DNA of 64,000 bases from Pseudomonas vancouverensis (GCF_004348895.1 NZ_RRZK01000017.1:117362-181361), one strand, 5' to 3'; positions 27,745 through 36,711 are shown, counted from the stretch's first letter. Notes: generated by a model not told the origin, from the sequence alone. Program-made: numbers and translations.

Positions 27745-28554
27745 TTAATGTGCAATCGCAGGCAGGTCGTAGAACGCCCGGGCGCAAGCGGTAGTGTGTG
27801 CCGCGAGATCTTCCTGACTTTCCCCACGATGCAGTGCCACTTCACGCAATACCTCAGTCAGGTACGCCGGCTCATTACGCCCATTCTTCGGCTTCGGCCG
27901 CAGCGTACGCGGTAGCAGATACGGTGCATCGCTTTCCAGCATCAGGCGTCCGCGCTTGATCTCCTTGACCAGCGGATGCAGGTGCGTGCCCCGGCGCTCG
28001 TCGCAGATCCAGCCGGTAATGCCGATGTGCAAGTCCATGTCGAGGTAACTGAACAGCGCTTTTTGCTCGCCGGTAAAGCAATGCACCACCGCCGCCGGCA
28101 GCTGATCGCGGAAGTCGCGCAGGATCTCCAGCAGGCGCTGGCTGGCATCACGTTCGTGGAGGAACACTGGCATCTGCAACTCCACGGCCAGGGCCAGATG
28201 TTCTTCGAGGACTTTCTCCTGCTGCGGGCGCGGCGAGAAATCACGGTTGAAGTCCAGGCCGCATTCACCCACGGCGACCACGTTCGGCTCCTTGAGCAAA
28301 TCGCGCAGGCGGCGGGCGCTGTCGGCGTTCCAGTCACTGGCTGCATGAGGATGGATACCGGCGGTGGCAAACAGGCGCTGGGCGCTGTCGTCCAGTTGTC
28401 GGCACAGTTCCAGGGCCTGTTCACTGCCTTCGACGTTGGTTCCGGTGAGCACCAATTGGCAGACGCCGGCGGCATAGGCGCGCTCGAGCACGGCCTGGTG
28501 TTTGTCGGCAAAACTGGGGTTGGTCAGGTTGACGCCGATATCGATGAGTTGCAT
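27745..28554 (-). CDS. tatD: TatD-family metal-dependent deoxyribonuclease
   Basis: A 269-residue TIM-barrel hydrolase. The N-terminus [18 protein letters not shown] matches E. coli TatD itself rather than the HxH-type YcfH/YjjV proteins. Further motifs are [12 protein letters not shown] near 66-77, [16 protein letters not shown] near 96-111, VVHCFTGEQ near 155-163, [12 protein letters not shown] near 181-192 and [13 protein letters not shown] near 206-218. These supply the metal ligands of the family. TatD is a 3'-5' DNA exonuclease implicated in repair. ATG 28554 has GAGG upstream; the longer frame to 28617 is not supported. Confidence 0.92.
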   Translation of the reverse strand: MQLIDIGVNLTNPSFADKHQAVLERAYAAGVCQLVLTGTNVEGSEQALELCRQLDDSAQRLFATAGIHPHAASDWNADSARRLRDLLKEPNVVAVGECGLDFNRDFSPRPQQEKVLEEHLALAVELQMPVFLHERDASQRLLEILRDFRDQLPAAVVHCFTGEQKALFSYLDMDLHIGITGWICDERRGTHLHPLVKEIKRGRLMLESDAPYLLPRTLRPKPKNGRNEPAYLTEVLREVALHRGESQEDLAAHTTACARAFYDLPAIAH

Positions 28555-28790
28555 GGTGCTACCTCGGGCCGAAGGCCGGAAAGCATACCAGAGCCGTGGA
28601 TTTATCAGAAAAGCCAAGAACTACAACGGGTTAACGCTGTCTCTTGAGCCGCAAGACGGCGCAGGTTGGCGAGTTTGCCATCATTGTGCCAGTCTTTCGT
28701 ACTTTTCCAGCGCCTCAGGCGCTCTGTTTTTGTCGCCGTGCATGATGCCATTCGTCATGAAATCGGCCGCGAGTTCTTTCCGGAGAGTGG

Positions 28791-30212
28791 ATGCTTCGTC
28801 CCTCGGTTTTGCTCCTGCTGTGCTGTTCGCTGTTGCTGCCGATGTCGGCGGTTGCGCGCCTGCCTGGCCCACTGCAAGCAGTGCCGGCGAGCAAGGTGCG
28901 CGACCTTGAGGACATCCGCAGCAGTCGCGTGCTGCGCGTCCTGGTCAATCAGAGTCGCAACAGCTCCGGTGAAGTCCAGGGGCAGGCCATCGGCGTCGAA
29001 TACCATCGCCTGCGCGCCTTCGAGCAATACCTCAATGGCCACGCCCGTGACGGTCAGGAAATCACCCTCAAGATCATTCCCAAAGCCAAGGATCAACTGC
29101 TCGGTGCCTTGCAGCGCGGGGAGGGTGACCTGGTTGCGCCCGGCGAACTGCTCGATCTGCAGCCGGGCTTTGCCGTCAGTACCAGCGAGCCGATAGCGAG
29201 CAACATTCCGCTGGTGCTGGTAGGGATCAAGGGCGAACGCCGCTACACCCGTCTCGAACAGCTTTCCGGCAAAACCCTGGCATTGCCCGCTGGCAGCGCC
29301 GCCGGGGATGCCATCAGCCAGATCAATCAGAAACTGGCACTGCACAAGCTACCGCCGGTGAAGGTGGAGTGGGTTGATCCCAGCCTGGCTGTCGAGGACG
29401 TGCTGGAGATGGTGCAGGGCGGGATCTTCCATCTGACCATCGTCGAGCAACCGATTGCCGAGCGCTGGGGCAAGATCCTGCCCAACCTGCGTTTCGACAA
29501 GCAGGTACTCATCAGTGATCCGGGGGAGGAATACTGGTTCGTGCGTCGCGATGCCTCGATGCTGCGCGCCAGTATTGACCGCTTCCTCACTGTCTACAAA
29601 AAACCGTCGGATCAGGACGTCGCGTTCCTGCGTATCTACCGACGTCTGTATCAGGTGCACTATCCGCTGGCCAAGGCTGACCGCCAACGCCTGGAAAAGC
29701 TTCGACCGGTGCTGCAAAAACACGCTGATGCGCAAAGCATGGACTGGCTGAACCTGGCAGCGCTGGCCTTCAAGGAGAGTGCCCTGCAACCCACGGCGCG
29801 CAGTGGCGGGGGGCCTACCGGGCTGATGCAGATCACGCCGGAGGCTGCCCAACGGGTGGGGGTCAGCAATGTTCAGGAGCTGGACGCCAACGTGCAGGCG
29901 GGGGCCAAGTATCTGGCGATGATCCGCCGCAAGTTTTTCGCCAGTCCGAAACTCAACGAGCGCGAACGCATGGCGTTCGTCCTGGCCGCCTACAACATTG
30001 GCCCGGAACGGGTTCAGGCCATGCGTGCCGAGGCCAAACGACGCGGGCTGAATCCTAATCAGTGGTTTTTCCAGGTCGAGCGCATTGCCATGGAGCAAGT
30101 GGGAATGGGCCCCGTCAGCTATGTTAATAGCGTGAACAAGTATTACCTCGCCTTCGATCGGGAGCGTGAGTCGCTGGAGCCCCAGGGACAGAAAGTGGTC
30201 TTACGCAAATAA
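28791..30212 (+). CDS. Membrane-bound lytic murein transglycosylase, MltF-like
   Basis: A 473-residue exported protein. The signal peptide (about 1-22) precedes a solute-binding-protein-like module (about 40-270, starting SSRVLRVLVNQSRNSSGEVQ) and a C-terminal SLT lysozyme-like domain (about 310-450). The catalytic Glu is in ALAFKESALQP near 328, with GGPTGLMQITPEAAQRVGV and the AAYNIGPERV motif following. This two-module layout is that of MltF. No lipobox cysteine is seen at the signal cleavage site. The enzyme cleaves peptidoglycan to 1,6-anhydro muropeptides. GGAG precedes ATG 28791. It is divergent from tatD. Confidence 0.88.
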   Translation: MLRPSVLLLLCCSLLLPMSAVARLPGPLQAVPASKVRDLEDIRSSRVLRVLVNQSRNSSGEVQGQAIGVEYHRLRAFEQYLNGHARDGQEITLKIIPKAKDQLLGALQRGEGDLVAPGELLDLQPGFAVSTSEPIASNIPLVLVGIKGERRYTRLEQLSGKTLALPAGSAAGDAISQINQKLALHKLPPVKVEWVDPSLAVEDVLEMVQGGIFHLTIVEQPIAERWGKILPNLRFDKQVLISDPGEEYWFVRRDASMLRASIDRFLTVYKKPSDQDVAFLRIYRRLYQVHYPLAKADRQRLEKLRPVLQKHADAQSMDWLNLAALAFKESALQPTARSGGGPTGLMQITPEAAQRVGVSNVQELDANVQAGAKYLAMIRRKFFASPKLNERERMAFVLAAYNIGPERVQAMRAEAKRRGLNPNQWFFQVERIAMEQVGMGPVSYVNSVNKYYLAFDRERESLEPQGQKVVLRK

Positions 30213-30316
30213 TCGAATAAACTGATTGTTATTAGGCAATATTTGCGCTTTTAGCATTAATTTAATTGATTAATATGGCGACCACTCCCAACACACATTC
30301 CAAGGAATGACACAGC

Positions 30317-30751
30317 ATGAACTCAATGATCAACAAGGTATTGTTCACCCGCGCCGGCTACGGCCTGACGGTTTTGCGCATTGTCGTCGGCGTCATCTTC
30401 GCCGCCCACGGATCGCAGAAACTCTTCGGAGCATTCGGCGGCTACGGTCTGGCCGGCACCGCGCAATACATGGAAAGCCTTGGCCTGACCCCCGGTTACC
30501 TGATGGCGACGCTGGCGGGCGGTACCGAGTTTTTCGCAGGCCTGGCACTGATCGTCGGTTTGCTGGTGCGCCCGGCGGCATTGGGCCTGGCGTTCCTTTC
30601 TGTGGTGGCGATCTTCTCCGTGCACCTGCCTAATGGTCTGTTCATGGCCAACAACGGCTATGAATTTGCCCTGGCCTTGCTCGGTGGCAGCATCGCGGTG
30701 CTGATCGAAGGTGCCGGCAAGCTTTCGGCCGATCGCGTCATCGCCGGCTGA
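30317..30751 (+). CDS. DoxX-family membrane protein
   Basis: A 144-residue protein with four predicted membrane helices. It has the DoxX signature LRIVVGVIFAAHGSQKLFGAFGG near residues 17-39, and GTEFFAGLALIVGLLVRPAAL near 71-91. DoxX proteins are small membrane proteins linked to redox and thiosulfate metabolism in some organisms; the role here is unknown. CAAGGA precedes the start by about 12 bases. The 100 bases upstream are AT-rich, and a strong terminator follows at 30768. Confidence 0.88.
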   Translation: MNSMINKVLFTRAGYGLTVLRIVVGVIFAAHGSQKLFGAFGGYGLAGTAQYMESLGLTPGYLMATLAGGTEFFAGLALIVGLLVRPAALGLAFLSVVAIFSVHLPNGLFMANNGYEFALALLGGSIAVLIEGAGKLSADRVIAG

Positions 30752-30767
30752 CCGCTCTGGCTCAAGC

Positions 30768-30796
30768 AAAAGGCCCGCATTGCGCGGGCCTTTTTT
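30768..30796 (+). terminator. Rho-independent terminator after the DoxX gene
   Basis: AAGGCCCGC and GCGGGCCTT pair around ATTGC, and six T residues follow (30791-30796). The next promoter begins 15 bases later. Confidence 0.92.
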
Positions 30797-30810
30797 GTTG
30801 TGCGAGATTC

Positions 30811-30840
30811 TTGACACTGTCCGGTCCGCTTCTCTAGGAT
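30811..30840 (+). promoter_or_regulatory. Sigma70 promoter of the riboswitch transcript
   Basis: TTGACA (30811-30816) and TAGGAT (30835-30840) are 18 bases apart. The predicted start site (about 30846-30848) falls directly before the P1 helix of the riboswitch at 30850, as expected for a transcript that begins with the aptamer. Confidence 0.75.
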
Positions 30841-30849
30841 GTTTGCCAT

Positions 30850-30944
30850 GCGCCGATTTAAACAGCTACTTGCGGGGCGCCAGGTGACTCGATCAGTCAC
30901 CGACAGAAGCCTGGAACAGGCTTCGAAATTCCGCTAAAGCGCTG
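30850..30944 (+). promoter_or_regulatory. SAM-II-like pseudoknot riboswitch with long internal loop
   Basis: P1 is GCGCC (30850-30854) pairing with GGCGC (30876-30880). Its loop begins GATTTAA, the conserved SAM-II loop sequence. Inside the loop, CAGC (30863-30866) and GCGG (30872-30875) pair with GCTG (30941-30944) and CCGC (30931-30934), giving the H-type pseudoknot; the segments between them are TACTT and TAAAGC. SAM-II has the same order CC-GUAUU-GC with GC-UAAAAA-GG. The connecting loop is enlarged by two perfect hairpins: GGTGACT/AGTCACC (30883-30901) and GAAGCCTG/CAGGCTTC (30906-30924). Known SAM-II RNAs repress translation on binding S-adenosylmethionine. A promoter lies just upstream and the ORF starts 56 bases downstream. 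Ligand identity is inferred from the fold. Confidence 0.72.
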
Positions 30945-30952
30945 GTTCGGTG

Positions 30953-30987
30953 TTGCCTCTCACCTGCCACGCAGACCTTTGAGGCAG
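30953..30987 (+). promoter_or_regulatory. Possible SD-sequestering hairpin (expression platform)
   Basis: TTGCCTC (30953-30959) can pair with GAGGCAG (30981-30987), which contains the best SD-like sequence before ATG 31000. This would hide the ribosome-binding site in one conformation. The distance from GAGG to the ATG is rather long (about 15 bases), which weakens the case. Confidence 0.4.
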
Positions 30988-30999
30988 AGACACGACACA

Positions 31000-31308
31000 A
31001 TGAATGCACTAAACCCTGTTGTACGTCCCGCGCCGATCACGGCACATTTGACCCAGCGCAATCCAAAAATCCTGCTTGGCGGCAAACATCAACCGACGCT
31101 TCTGCGTTATCTCGATGGCTGGCCACGCCGTACCGGCGGCCCGGCAGCGTTCCTTATCCAGTTTGTCGAAGACGGTGAATCCCTGGCGCGTTTTGCCAAC
31201 GACAGCTTCGACCTGGCGGTGATTCAATCCCCCAGTCTCGAAGACGCCCCCGAAGTCATCCGCCAACTGACCCGTGTCGCCCGCCAGGGGTTGATCACTC
31301 GCCGTTGA
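31000..31308 (+). CDS. Small uncharacterised protein, degenerate methyltransferase-like
   Basis: The ORF encodes 102 residues from ATG 31000 (an in-frame TTG lies further upstream). I do not recognise a named family. The segment SFDLAVIQSPSLEDAPEVIR followed by QLTRVARQGLI (residues about 62-92) resembles motif IV and the post-motif helix of class I SAM-dependent methyltransferases. The glycine-rich SAM-binding motif I is absent, so it is either a truncated relic or a new small protein. There is no signal peptide or membrane span. It is the only gene between the SAM-II-like riboswitch and the convergent greB, so it is the probable regulated target. Catalytic methyltransferase activity is unlikely. 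Confidence 0.65.
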   Translation: MNALNPVVRPAPITAHLTQRNPKILLGGKHQPTLLRYLDGWPRRTGGPAAFLIQFVEDGESLARFANDSFDLAVIQSPSLEDAPEVIRQLTRVARQGLITRR

Positions 31309-31311
31309 GTG

Positions 31312-31809
31312 TCACGGGTAGTCGATCGCCACGATGTAGACACACTGTTCACCGGTCGGTGTCTGGACACGAACTTCGGCGTCCAGTGCCTTGCCGATCA
31401 GCGCACGGGCCAGGGGTGAGTCAATGCTGATCAGACCTTGTTTGAGGTCCAGCTCATCCGGCCCGACAATGCGGTAGCGCGACTCTTTACCGTCCTCATC
31501 CTCGATCGTGACCCAGGCACCGAAATAGACCTTGTTCGGATCGCTGGGCTTTTCGCTGACGACCTTGAGCGCCTCCAGGCGTTTGGTGAGAAAACGTACG
31601 CGACTGTCGATCTCGCGCAGCATCTTTTTGCCATAGGTGTATTCGGCGTTCTCCGAACGATCGCCCTGGGCCGCCGCTTCGCTGACAGCCTGGGTGACCT
31701 GGGGCCGACGTACATGCCACAACTCATGGAACTCGGCGCGCATCCGCGCTTCACCTTCGGGGGTGATCAGTGCGGTGCCCGCAGTGCGGGGAGGTCGGTA
31801 ACGGCTCAT
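31312..31809 (-). CDS. greB: Transcription elongation factor GreB
   Basis: A 165-residue Gre factor. The N-terminal coiled coil (about 14-85) holds the conserved tip acidic residues in [20 protein letters not shown] (Asp and Glu near 51-54), and the C-terminal FKBP-like domain is typical ([25 protein letters not shown]). GreB stimulates cleavage of backtracked RNA in stalled RNA polymerase. The start at 31809 gives [16 protein letters not shown], a usual GreB N-terminus, with AGAAG upstream. It is 34 bases downstream of the ybbP-like permease in the same direction, so it may be read through from that operon. It is convergent with the riboswitch-controlled ORF, only three bases apart. Confidence 0.94.
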   Translation of the reverse strand: MSRYRPPRTAGTALITPEGEARMRAEFHELWHVRRPQVTQAVSEAAAQGDRSENAEYTYGKKMLREIDSRVRFLTKRLEALKVVSEKPSDPNKVYFGAWVTIEDEDGKESRYRIVGPDELDLKQGLISIDSPLARALIGKALDAEVRVQTPTGEQCVYIVAIDYP

Positions 31810-31843
31810 GACAGCTTCTTGTGGCAAGGATGGTCGGAGTCTA

Positions 31844-34348
31844 TCAACCCTCACGCAGAACTGTCAGTGGGCTGGCGTTCAACGCCCGGCGAGTGCCGAA
31901 CACTCCGGCGCCGCCGATCAATACGGCGCCAACCAATGGCAGCAGTAACAGCCACGGGTGCGGGTGCCAGGGCAGGTCGAACGCATAGCGATACAGCACC
32001 CAACTGACCAGCTCCGAGCCCATCGCGGCGAGTAAACCGCTGACCGCGCCGAGCAAACCGAACTCGATGCGTCGCGCCTTGACCAGCAATTGCCTTTCCG
32101 CGCCCAGCGCTCGCAGCAGGGCGCCCTGACGAATACGCTCGTCCAGGGTGGCCTGCAGGCCGGAAAACAGCACCGCCATCCCCGCCGCCAGTACAAACAG
32201 CAACACGTATTCCACCGCCAGGGTGACCTGGGCGAGGATGCTGCGCAGTTGTTCCAGCAATGCCTCGACTTGCAGGATGGTCACCGCTGGAAAGGCGCGG
32301 GACAGTTCGACCACTTGCTGATCGTGACCGGGTGCCAGATAGAAGCTGGTCAGGTAGGTCGCCGGCAGATCCTTCAAGGTGCCGGGTTGGAAGATCATGA
32401 AGAAGTTCGGCTGGAAGTTGTCCCAGTTGATCTCCCGCAGGCTGGTGACTTTCGCCTCGCGATTGACCCCGCCAACGCTGAAGATCAGGTGATCGCCGAG
32501 CTTGAGCTTCAGGCTTTCGGCGACCTTGCCTTCCACCGAGACGCCGGGCACATCGTCGGGCACTTGCTCGTTCCACCAAGTGCCGGCAGTGAGTTTGTTG
32601 CCCGCCGGTAGGTCGGCGGCCCAGGTCAGGCTCAAGTCACGCTGGATGGCGCGGTCACCGGCCGACTCCTTGGTGACCACTTGCTGCACGGGCTCGCCGT
32701 TGATGCTGATCAGACGCCCCGGCACCACCGGGTACAGCGGCGCCGATTGTGCCGAGACGGCGATCAAGTGATCGGTGAAGGCCTGTTTATCCGCCGGGAG
32801 GATGTTCAGGGCGAAGTAGTTGGGCGCGTTTTTCGGTAACTGGTTTTGCCAGGTGTCGAGCAGTTCGCCACGCAACAGGGCGATCAACGCCATCGACAGC
32901 AGGATCAATCCGAAAGCCAGCGACTGGCCAGCGGCGGCCAACGGATGACGCAACAGTTGCCCCAGCCCGAGGCGCCACGGCAAGGAGGCGCGCGCGAGCA
33001 TGCGCCGCAGGCTCTTCAACAGCAGCAACAGCAAATCTCCGAGAATCAGTGCTGCGACCACTCCACCACCGAGCAGGGCGAAGGTCAGCACCAGGTCCAG
33101 GCTCAGGCGCCACATGATCAAGCCGAGCGCACCCAGCGCGGCGCCGTAGACCATCCAGGTGCTCGACGGAATCGGCAGCATGTCCCGGCGCAGCACGCGC
33201 AAGGGCGGCACGCGGCCCAGCGCCGCCAAGGGCGGTAACGCGAAACCGGCCAGCGCGACCAGGCCTGTGCCGATCCCGGCGACAGCGGGAAACAGGCCGC
33301 CTGGCGGGACGTCCGCCGGCAACAGGTCATGGAGCAGGGCAAACAGGCCAAGCTGGGCGATCCAGCCGAGCAGGGCGCCGCTGAGGCTGGCGAGCAAACC
33401 GAGCACCGTCAGTTGCAGGCTGAACAGCACCAGGGTTTCCCGGCGCGACAAACCGAGGCAACGCAGCAAGGCACTGGCGTCAAAGCGGCGGGTGGCGAAG
33501 CGGGTGGCTGACAGGGCCACGGCGACGCCGGAGAGCAACACCGCCACCAGACTGGCCATGTTCAGGTAGCGCTCGGCCTTGCCCAGCGCACCGCCAATCT
33601 GCCGGTTGCCGTCACGGGCGTCCTGAATGCGCTGGTTGGCGGCCAACCCCGGTTTGATCAATTGTCGATAGGTTTCCAGCGCCTGGGCATTGCCGCGCCA
33701 CAGTTCGCGGTAACTGACCCGGCTGCCAGGCTGCACCACACCGGTCGCCGCCAGATCTTCGAGATTGATCAGCACTCGCGGTGTCAGGCTATAGAAGTTG
33801 CCGGCGCGGTCCGGTTCGTAAGTCAGCACCCGCGCCAGTTTCAGGGATTTCATGCCGACATCGATGCTGTCGCCGATCTTCAGGTCCAGCGCGGTCAACA
33901 GGCGTCCCTCGACCCAGGCTTCGCCGGGCTTCGGCCCGCCGCCTGCGACTTCCGGGGCGAAGGGCGCGGGCGCGCTCTTCAGTTCGCCCCGCAAGGGGTA
34001 GACGGCGTCTGCCGCCTTGATGCTGGACAGCTGGATGCCGTTGTCGGTAGCAATGACGCTGGAAAACTCCACCACCTGCGCATGTTCAAGGCCCAGCTCG
34101 GTACCGCTTCTGATTTGCTCGGGACGTGCCGGTGAACTGCCTTCGAGCAGCAGGTCGGCGCCGAGAAATTCAGTGGCCCGCAACATCATGGCGCCATTGA
34201 GGCGGGCGCCGAAATAGCCGATGGCGGTGCTGGCGGCCACCGCTACCAGCAAGGCGAAGAACAACACGCGTAATTCACCGGCACGGGCATCGCGCAGCAG
34301 TTGGCGAATGGCGAGGCTGAACAGGCGCAACAGCGGCAGACGTGCCAT
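31844..34348 (-). CDS. ybbP: ABC transporter permease, FtsX/YbbP family
   Basis: An 834-residue permease of the MacB/FtsX superfamily with about ten membrane spans: TM1 near 22-42, a large periplasmic domain, clusters of helices near 260-480, a second periplasmic domain and three C-terminal helices. It is the E. coli YbbP-type double-FtsX permease. The true start is ATG 34348, which overlaps the ybbA stop by one base (TGATG); a TTG one codon upstream is not needed. With YbbA it forms a type VII (MacB-like) ABC complex. The substrate is unknown; the divergent thioesterase gene tesA is a conserved neighbour. Confidence 0.9.
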   Translation of the reverse strand: MARLPLLRLFSLAIRQLLRDARAGELRVLFFALLVAVAASTAIGYFGARLNGAMMLRATEFLGADLLLEGSSPARPEQIRSGTELGLEHAQVVEFSSVIATDNGIQLSSIKAADAVYPLRGELKSAPAPFAPEVAGGGPKPGEAWVEGRLLTALDLKIGDSIDVGMKSLKLARVLTYEPDRAGNFYSLTPRVLINLEDLAATGVVQPGSRVSYRELWRGNAQALETYRQLIKPGLAANQRIQDARDGNRQIGGALGKAERYLNMASLVAVLLSGVAVALSATRFATRRFDASALLRCLGLSRRETLVLFSLQLTVLGLLASLSGALLGWIAQLGLFALLHDLLPADVPPGGLFPAVAGIGTGLVALAGFALPPLAALGRVPPLRVLRRDMLPIPSSTWMVYGAALGALGLIMWRLSLDLVLTFALLGGGVVAALILGDLLLLLLKSLRRMLARASLPWRLGLGQLLRHPLAAAGQSLAFGLILLSMALIALLRGELLDTWQNQLPKNAPNYFALNILPADKQAFTDHLIAVSAQSAPLYPVVPGRLISINGEPVQQVVTKESAGDRAIQRDLSLTWAADLPAGNKLTAGTWWNEQVPDDVPGVSVEGKVAESLKLKLGDHLIFSVGGVNREAKVTSLREINWDNFQPNFFMIFQPGTLKDLPATYLTSFYLAPGHDQQVVELSRAFPAVTILQVEALLEQLRSILAQVTLAVEYVLLFVLAAGMAVLFSGLQATLDERIRQGALLRALGAERQLLVKARRIEFGLLGAVSGLLAAMGSELVSWVLYRYAFDLPWHPHPWLLLLPLVGAVLIGGAGVFGTRRALNASPLTVLREG

Positions 34349-35031
34349 CAAGGCTCCAGGGGGGCGACCAGCAGGCCGGCTTCAAGACGGATCAGGCGCC
34401 GGCAGCGATGGGCCAGGCGTTCATCGTGGGTGACCAGCACCAAGGTGGTGCCGCGCTCCTTGTTCAGTTCGAAGAGCAGATCGCTGATGCGTTCGCCGGT
34501 GTGACTGTCGAGGTTGCCGGTCGGTTCGTCGGCGAACAAGACGTCAGGCTCGGCGGCAAAAGCGCGGGCAATCGCCACGCGCTGCTGTTCTCCACCGGAT
34601 AGCTGGCGCGGCGAGTGGGTCAGGCGTTGGCCCAGGCCTACCCGTTGCAGCAGTTGCGTGGCACGTTCGCGGGCGTCTTTGCGACCCTCGAGCTCCAGCG
34701 GCAGCATGACGTTTTCCAGGGCGTTGAGGCTGTCGAGCAACTGGAACGATTGAAAGACGAAACCGACATGTTCGGCACGGATACGTGCGCGCTGGTCTTC
34801 GTCGAGATGGCTCAAGGCCTGGCCGGCGAGGGTGACTTCGCCGCTGCTGGGCAGGTCGAGGCCGGCCAGCAGGCCGAGCAGCGTGGATTTGCCGGAACCG
34901 GACGCGCCGACGATGGCCAGGCTGTCGCCCTTGTTCAGTTCCAGGCTGAGTTCGTGCAGGATGGTCAGATCACCTTCCGCGCTGGGGACCACTTTGCTAA
35001 GGTCCTTCGCGATGAGAATGCTTGCGCCCAT
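34348..35031 (-). CDS. ybbA: ABC transporter ATP-binding protein YbbA
   Basis: A 227-residue ATPase. Walker A is GASGSGKST near 40-48, the Q-loop is in FVFQSFQLL near 92-100, the signature is LSGGEQQRV near 145-153, and Walker B is [11 protein letters not shown]. The H-loop His is in LVTHDERLA. It belongs to the LolD/MacB type and partners the YbbP permease encoded downstream. I chose ATG 35031 ([15 protein letters not shown]); the open frame upstream is antisense to tesA. The start is only ten bases from the divergent tesA start, so both upstream regions lie within the other gene. Confidence 0.93.
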   Translation of the reverse strand: MGASILIAKDLSKVVPSAEGDLTILHELSLELNKGDSLAIVGASGSGKSTLLGLLAGLDLPSSGEVTLAGQALSHLDEDQRARIRAEHVGFVFQSFQLLDSLNALENVMLPLELEGRKDARERATQLLQRVGLGQRLTHSPRQLSGGEQQRVAIARAFAAEPDVLFADEPTGNLDSHTGERISDLLFELNKERGTTLVLVTHDERLAHRCRRLIRLEAGLLVAPLEP

Positions 35032-35041
35032 GGAGAATCCG

Positions 35042-35647
35042 ATGCGTGTGTGGTTTTTGAGTGCTGGCCTGGCCTTGATGTGCATGGCCCAAAACGCAGC
35101 GGCGGGTACAGTCCTGATCGTTGGCGATAGTATCAGCGCCGGTTTCGGACTGGATACCCGCTTGGGATGGGTATCGCTGCTTGAGCAACGGCTCAAGCAC
35201 GAAGGTTTCGACGACAAAGTGATCAATGCTTCCATCAGTGGCGACACCAGTGCGGGAGGCCAGGCACGCCTGCCGGCGCTGCTTGCAGAGCATAAACCTG
35301 AGGTGGTGGTCCTGGAGTTGGGTGGCAACGATGGCCTGCGCGGACTGCTGCCTACGCAATTGCAACAAAATCTTGCTTCAATGATCGACAGCGCTCGAAT
35401 CAGCGGTGCCAAGGTGCTGCTGCTCGGCATGCAACTGCCGCCCAATTATGGTGTGCGCTACACCAAGGCCTTTGCGCAGGTTTACAGCAACCTGGCCGAG
35501 GAGAAAAAGATCCCCCTGGTGCCGTTTTTCCTCGACGGCGTGGGTGGGCATCCCGATTTGATGCAGGCTGATGGCATACACCCGGCGGCCGGGGCTCAGG
35601 ACAAGTTGCTGGAGAATGTCTGGCCTACCTTAAAACCGCTGTTATGA
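35042..35647 (+). CDS. tesA: Arylesterase/acyl-CoA thioesterase I TesA (SGNH hydrolase)
   Basis: A 201-residue periplasmic esterase. The signal peptide (about 1-21) ends in NAAAG. The SGNH blocks are in place: GDSISAGFGL (block I, Ser near 30), an internal Gly in SGDTSAGG, GGNDGLRG (block III) and DGIHPAA (block V with catalytic Asp and His near 177-180). TesA hydrolyses acyl-CoA, arylesters and lysophospholipids. The reading frame is open upstream but only ATG 35042 gives the signal peptide. It is divergent from ybbA with ten bases between the two ATGs, an arrangement also known from E. coli. Confidence 0.94.
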   Translation: MRVWFLSAGLALMCMAQNAAAGTVLIVGDSISAGFGLDTRLGWVSLLEQRLKHEGFDDKVINASISGDTSAGGQARLPALLAEHKPEVVVLELGGNDGLRGLLPTQLQQNLASMIDSARISGAKVLLLGMQLPPNYGVRYTKAFAQVYSNLAEEKKIPLVPFFLDGVGGHPDLMQADGIHPAAGAQDKLLENVWPTLKPLL

Positions 35648-35703
35648 CTCTTTTCTAGGCGCGGGCTTTCGGCTAAGGTGGCGCCCCCGATTTGGAGCCC
35701 CCG

Positions 35704-35997
35704 ATGCCGCGTCCCGCCTGGTCACTCTTTGCCTATCAACTGATCGAGCCTGACGAACAGCTGGATCTGTTCGCCTGCCAGGAAGTGCGGGTGCATCTGG
35801 TGACCCGTCAGCTGGAGTTGGGCGGCTCGGCCGATCGCACCTTGTGCGGCAGTCTGTTGCCGGCGCAACCACGCTGGTCGAGCGTCGATCGCCGGGTATT
35901 CCAGGACCAGCGCCTGTGTTCGTTGTGCCGGGCGATTCTGGAATCGCAGAAACGCGGCACCTCACCGATCTGGCCGGAATTGCGCTTCGAGCTTTGA
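35704..35997 (+). CDS. Conserved hypothetical small protein
   Basis: The ORF encodes 97 residues from ATG 35704, with GGAG eight bases upstream; an in-frame TTG at 35692 is within that ribosome-binding site. No signal peptide or membrane span is seen. The protein contains several cysteines (LFACQE, LCGSLL and RLCSLCRAIL) that could form a small metal site, though not a complete classical zinc ribbon. I do not recognise a family. It follows tesA by 56 bases in the same direction and is read as a likely real gene because of the start and the cysteine pattern. Confidence 0.6.
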   Translation: MPRPAWSLFAYQLIEPDEQLDLFACQEVRVHLVTRQLELGGSADRTLCGSLLPAQPRWSSVDRRVFQDQRLCSLCRAILESQKRGTSPIWPELRFEL

Positions 35998-36099
35998 TCT
36001 GGTTTTGCGCTTTTAGTCCGGTGTGTGTATCCGCCCTTCAGTAACGGCCGCTTATGCTTGCGCTCTTATAGAGGGCCTGCTCGCGCAGGGCGCACCGCG

Positions 36100-36711
36100 C
36101 TACTGCAAATCCGGCTCACACCCCTTGAGCACCAACCGGGTAATCGTCTGCGCCGCGGCTTCATAGTCCGCCTCGTCGAGCTTTTCCTTGCCGGTAATGG
36201 CCGTGATCTGCCAGTCGAAATCGGCGTAGGTCTGGGTGGCCGCCCAGATGCTGAACATCAGGTGATTGGGGTCGATGGGGGCGATCTGGCCGCGGTCGAT
36301 CCAGGTCTGGATGCATTCGATGTTGTGCTTGGCCTGGCTGTTGAGTTGTTCCACCAGATCGGTGCTCAGGTGCGGCGCACCGTGCATGATTTCGCTGGCG
36401 AACACCTTGGAGGCGAAGGGCAGGTCGCGGGAGATGCGGATTTTCGAACGGATGTAGCCGCTGAGCACTTCAGCCGGCTCACCGTCCGGGTTGAACGGCG
36501 TCGAAGCCTGCAGGATCGGCTCGATGATGCTTTCCAGAACCTCGCGATAGAGGTTTTCCTTGGATTTGAAGTAGTAGTAGACGTTGGGCTTGGGCAACCC
36601 TGCCTTGGCGGCGATGTCGCTGGTCTTGGTCGCCGCGAAGCCCTTGTCGGCAAATTCTTCACTGGCGGCACGCAGGATCAGTTGTTTGTTGCGCTCGCGG
36701 ATAGTGCTCAT
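36100..36711 (-). CDS. TetR-family regulator with RutR/YcdC-type C-terminal domain
   Basis: A 203-residue regulator. The N-terminal helix-turn-helix spans about 8-53, with the DNA-reading region AAKAGLPKPNVYYYFKSKEN. The rest resembles the YcdC/RutR ligand domain. RutR itself controls pyrimidine catabolism, but no rut or pyd genes are adjacent. The product is divergent from muxA with about 257 bases between starts, so local control of the mux efflux operon is possible but not shown. ATG 36711 (MSTIRERNKQL) is preferred to the open frame to 36750. Confidence 0.87.
   Translation of the reverse strand: MSTIRERNKQLILRAASEEFADKGFAATKTSDIAAKAGLPKPNVYYYFKSKENLYREVLESIIEPILQASTPFNPDGEPAEVLSGYIRSKIRISRDLPFASKVFASEIMHGAPHLSTDLVEQLNSQAKHNIECIQTWIDRGQIAPIDPNHLMFSIWAATQTYADFDWQITAITGKEKLDEADYEAAAQTITRLVLKGCEPDLQ

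Noticed and set aside
30850..30944. SAH riboswitch or cobalamin riboswitch
   Set aside because: The leader lacks the SAH-type conserved core and any B12 box; the GATTTAA loop and pseudoknot order fit SAM-II.
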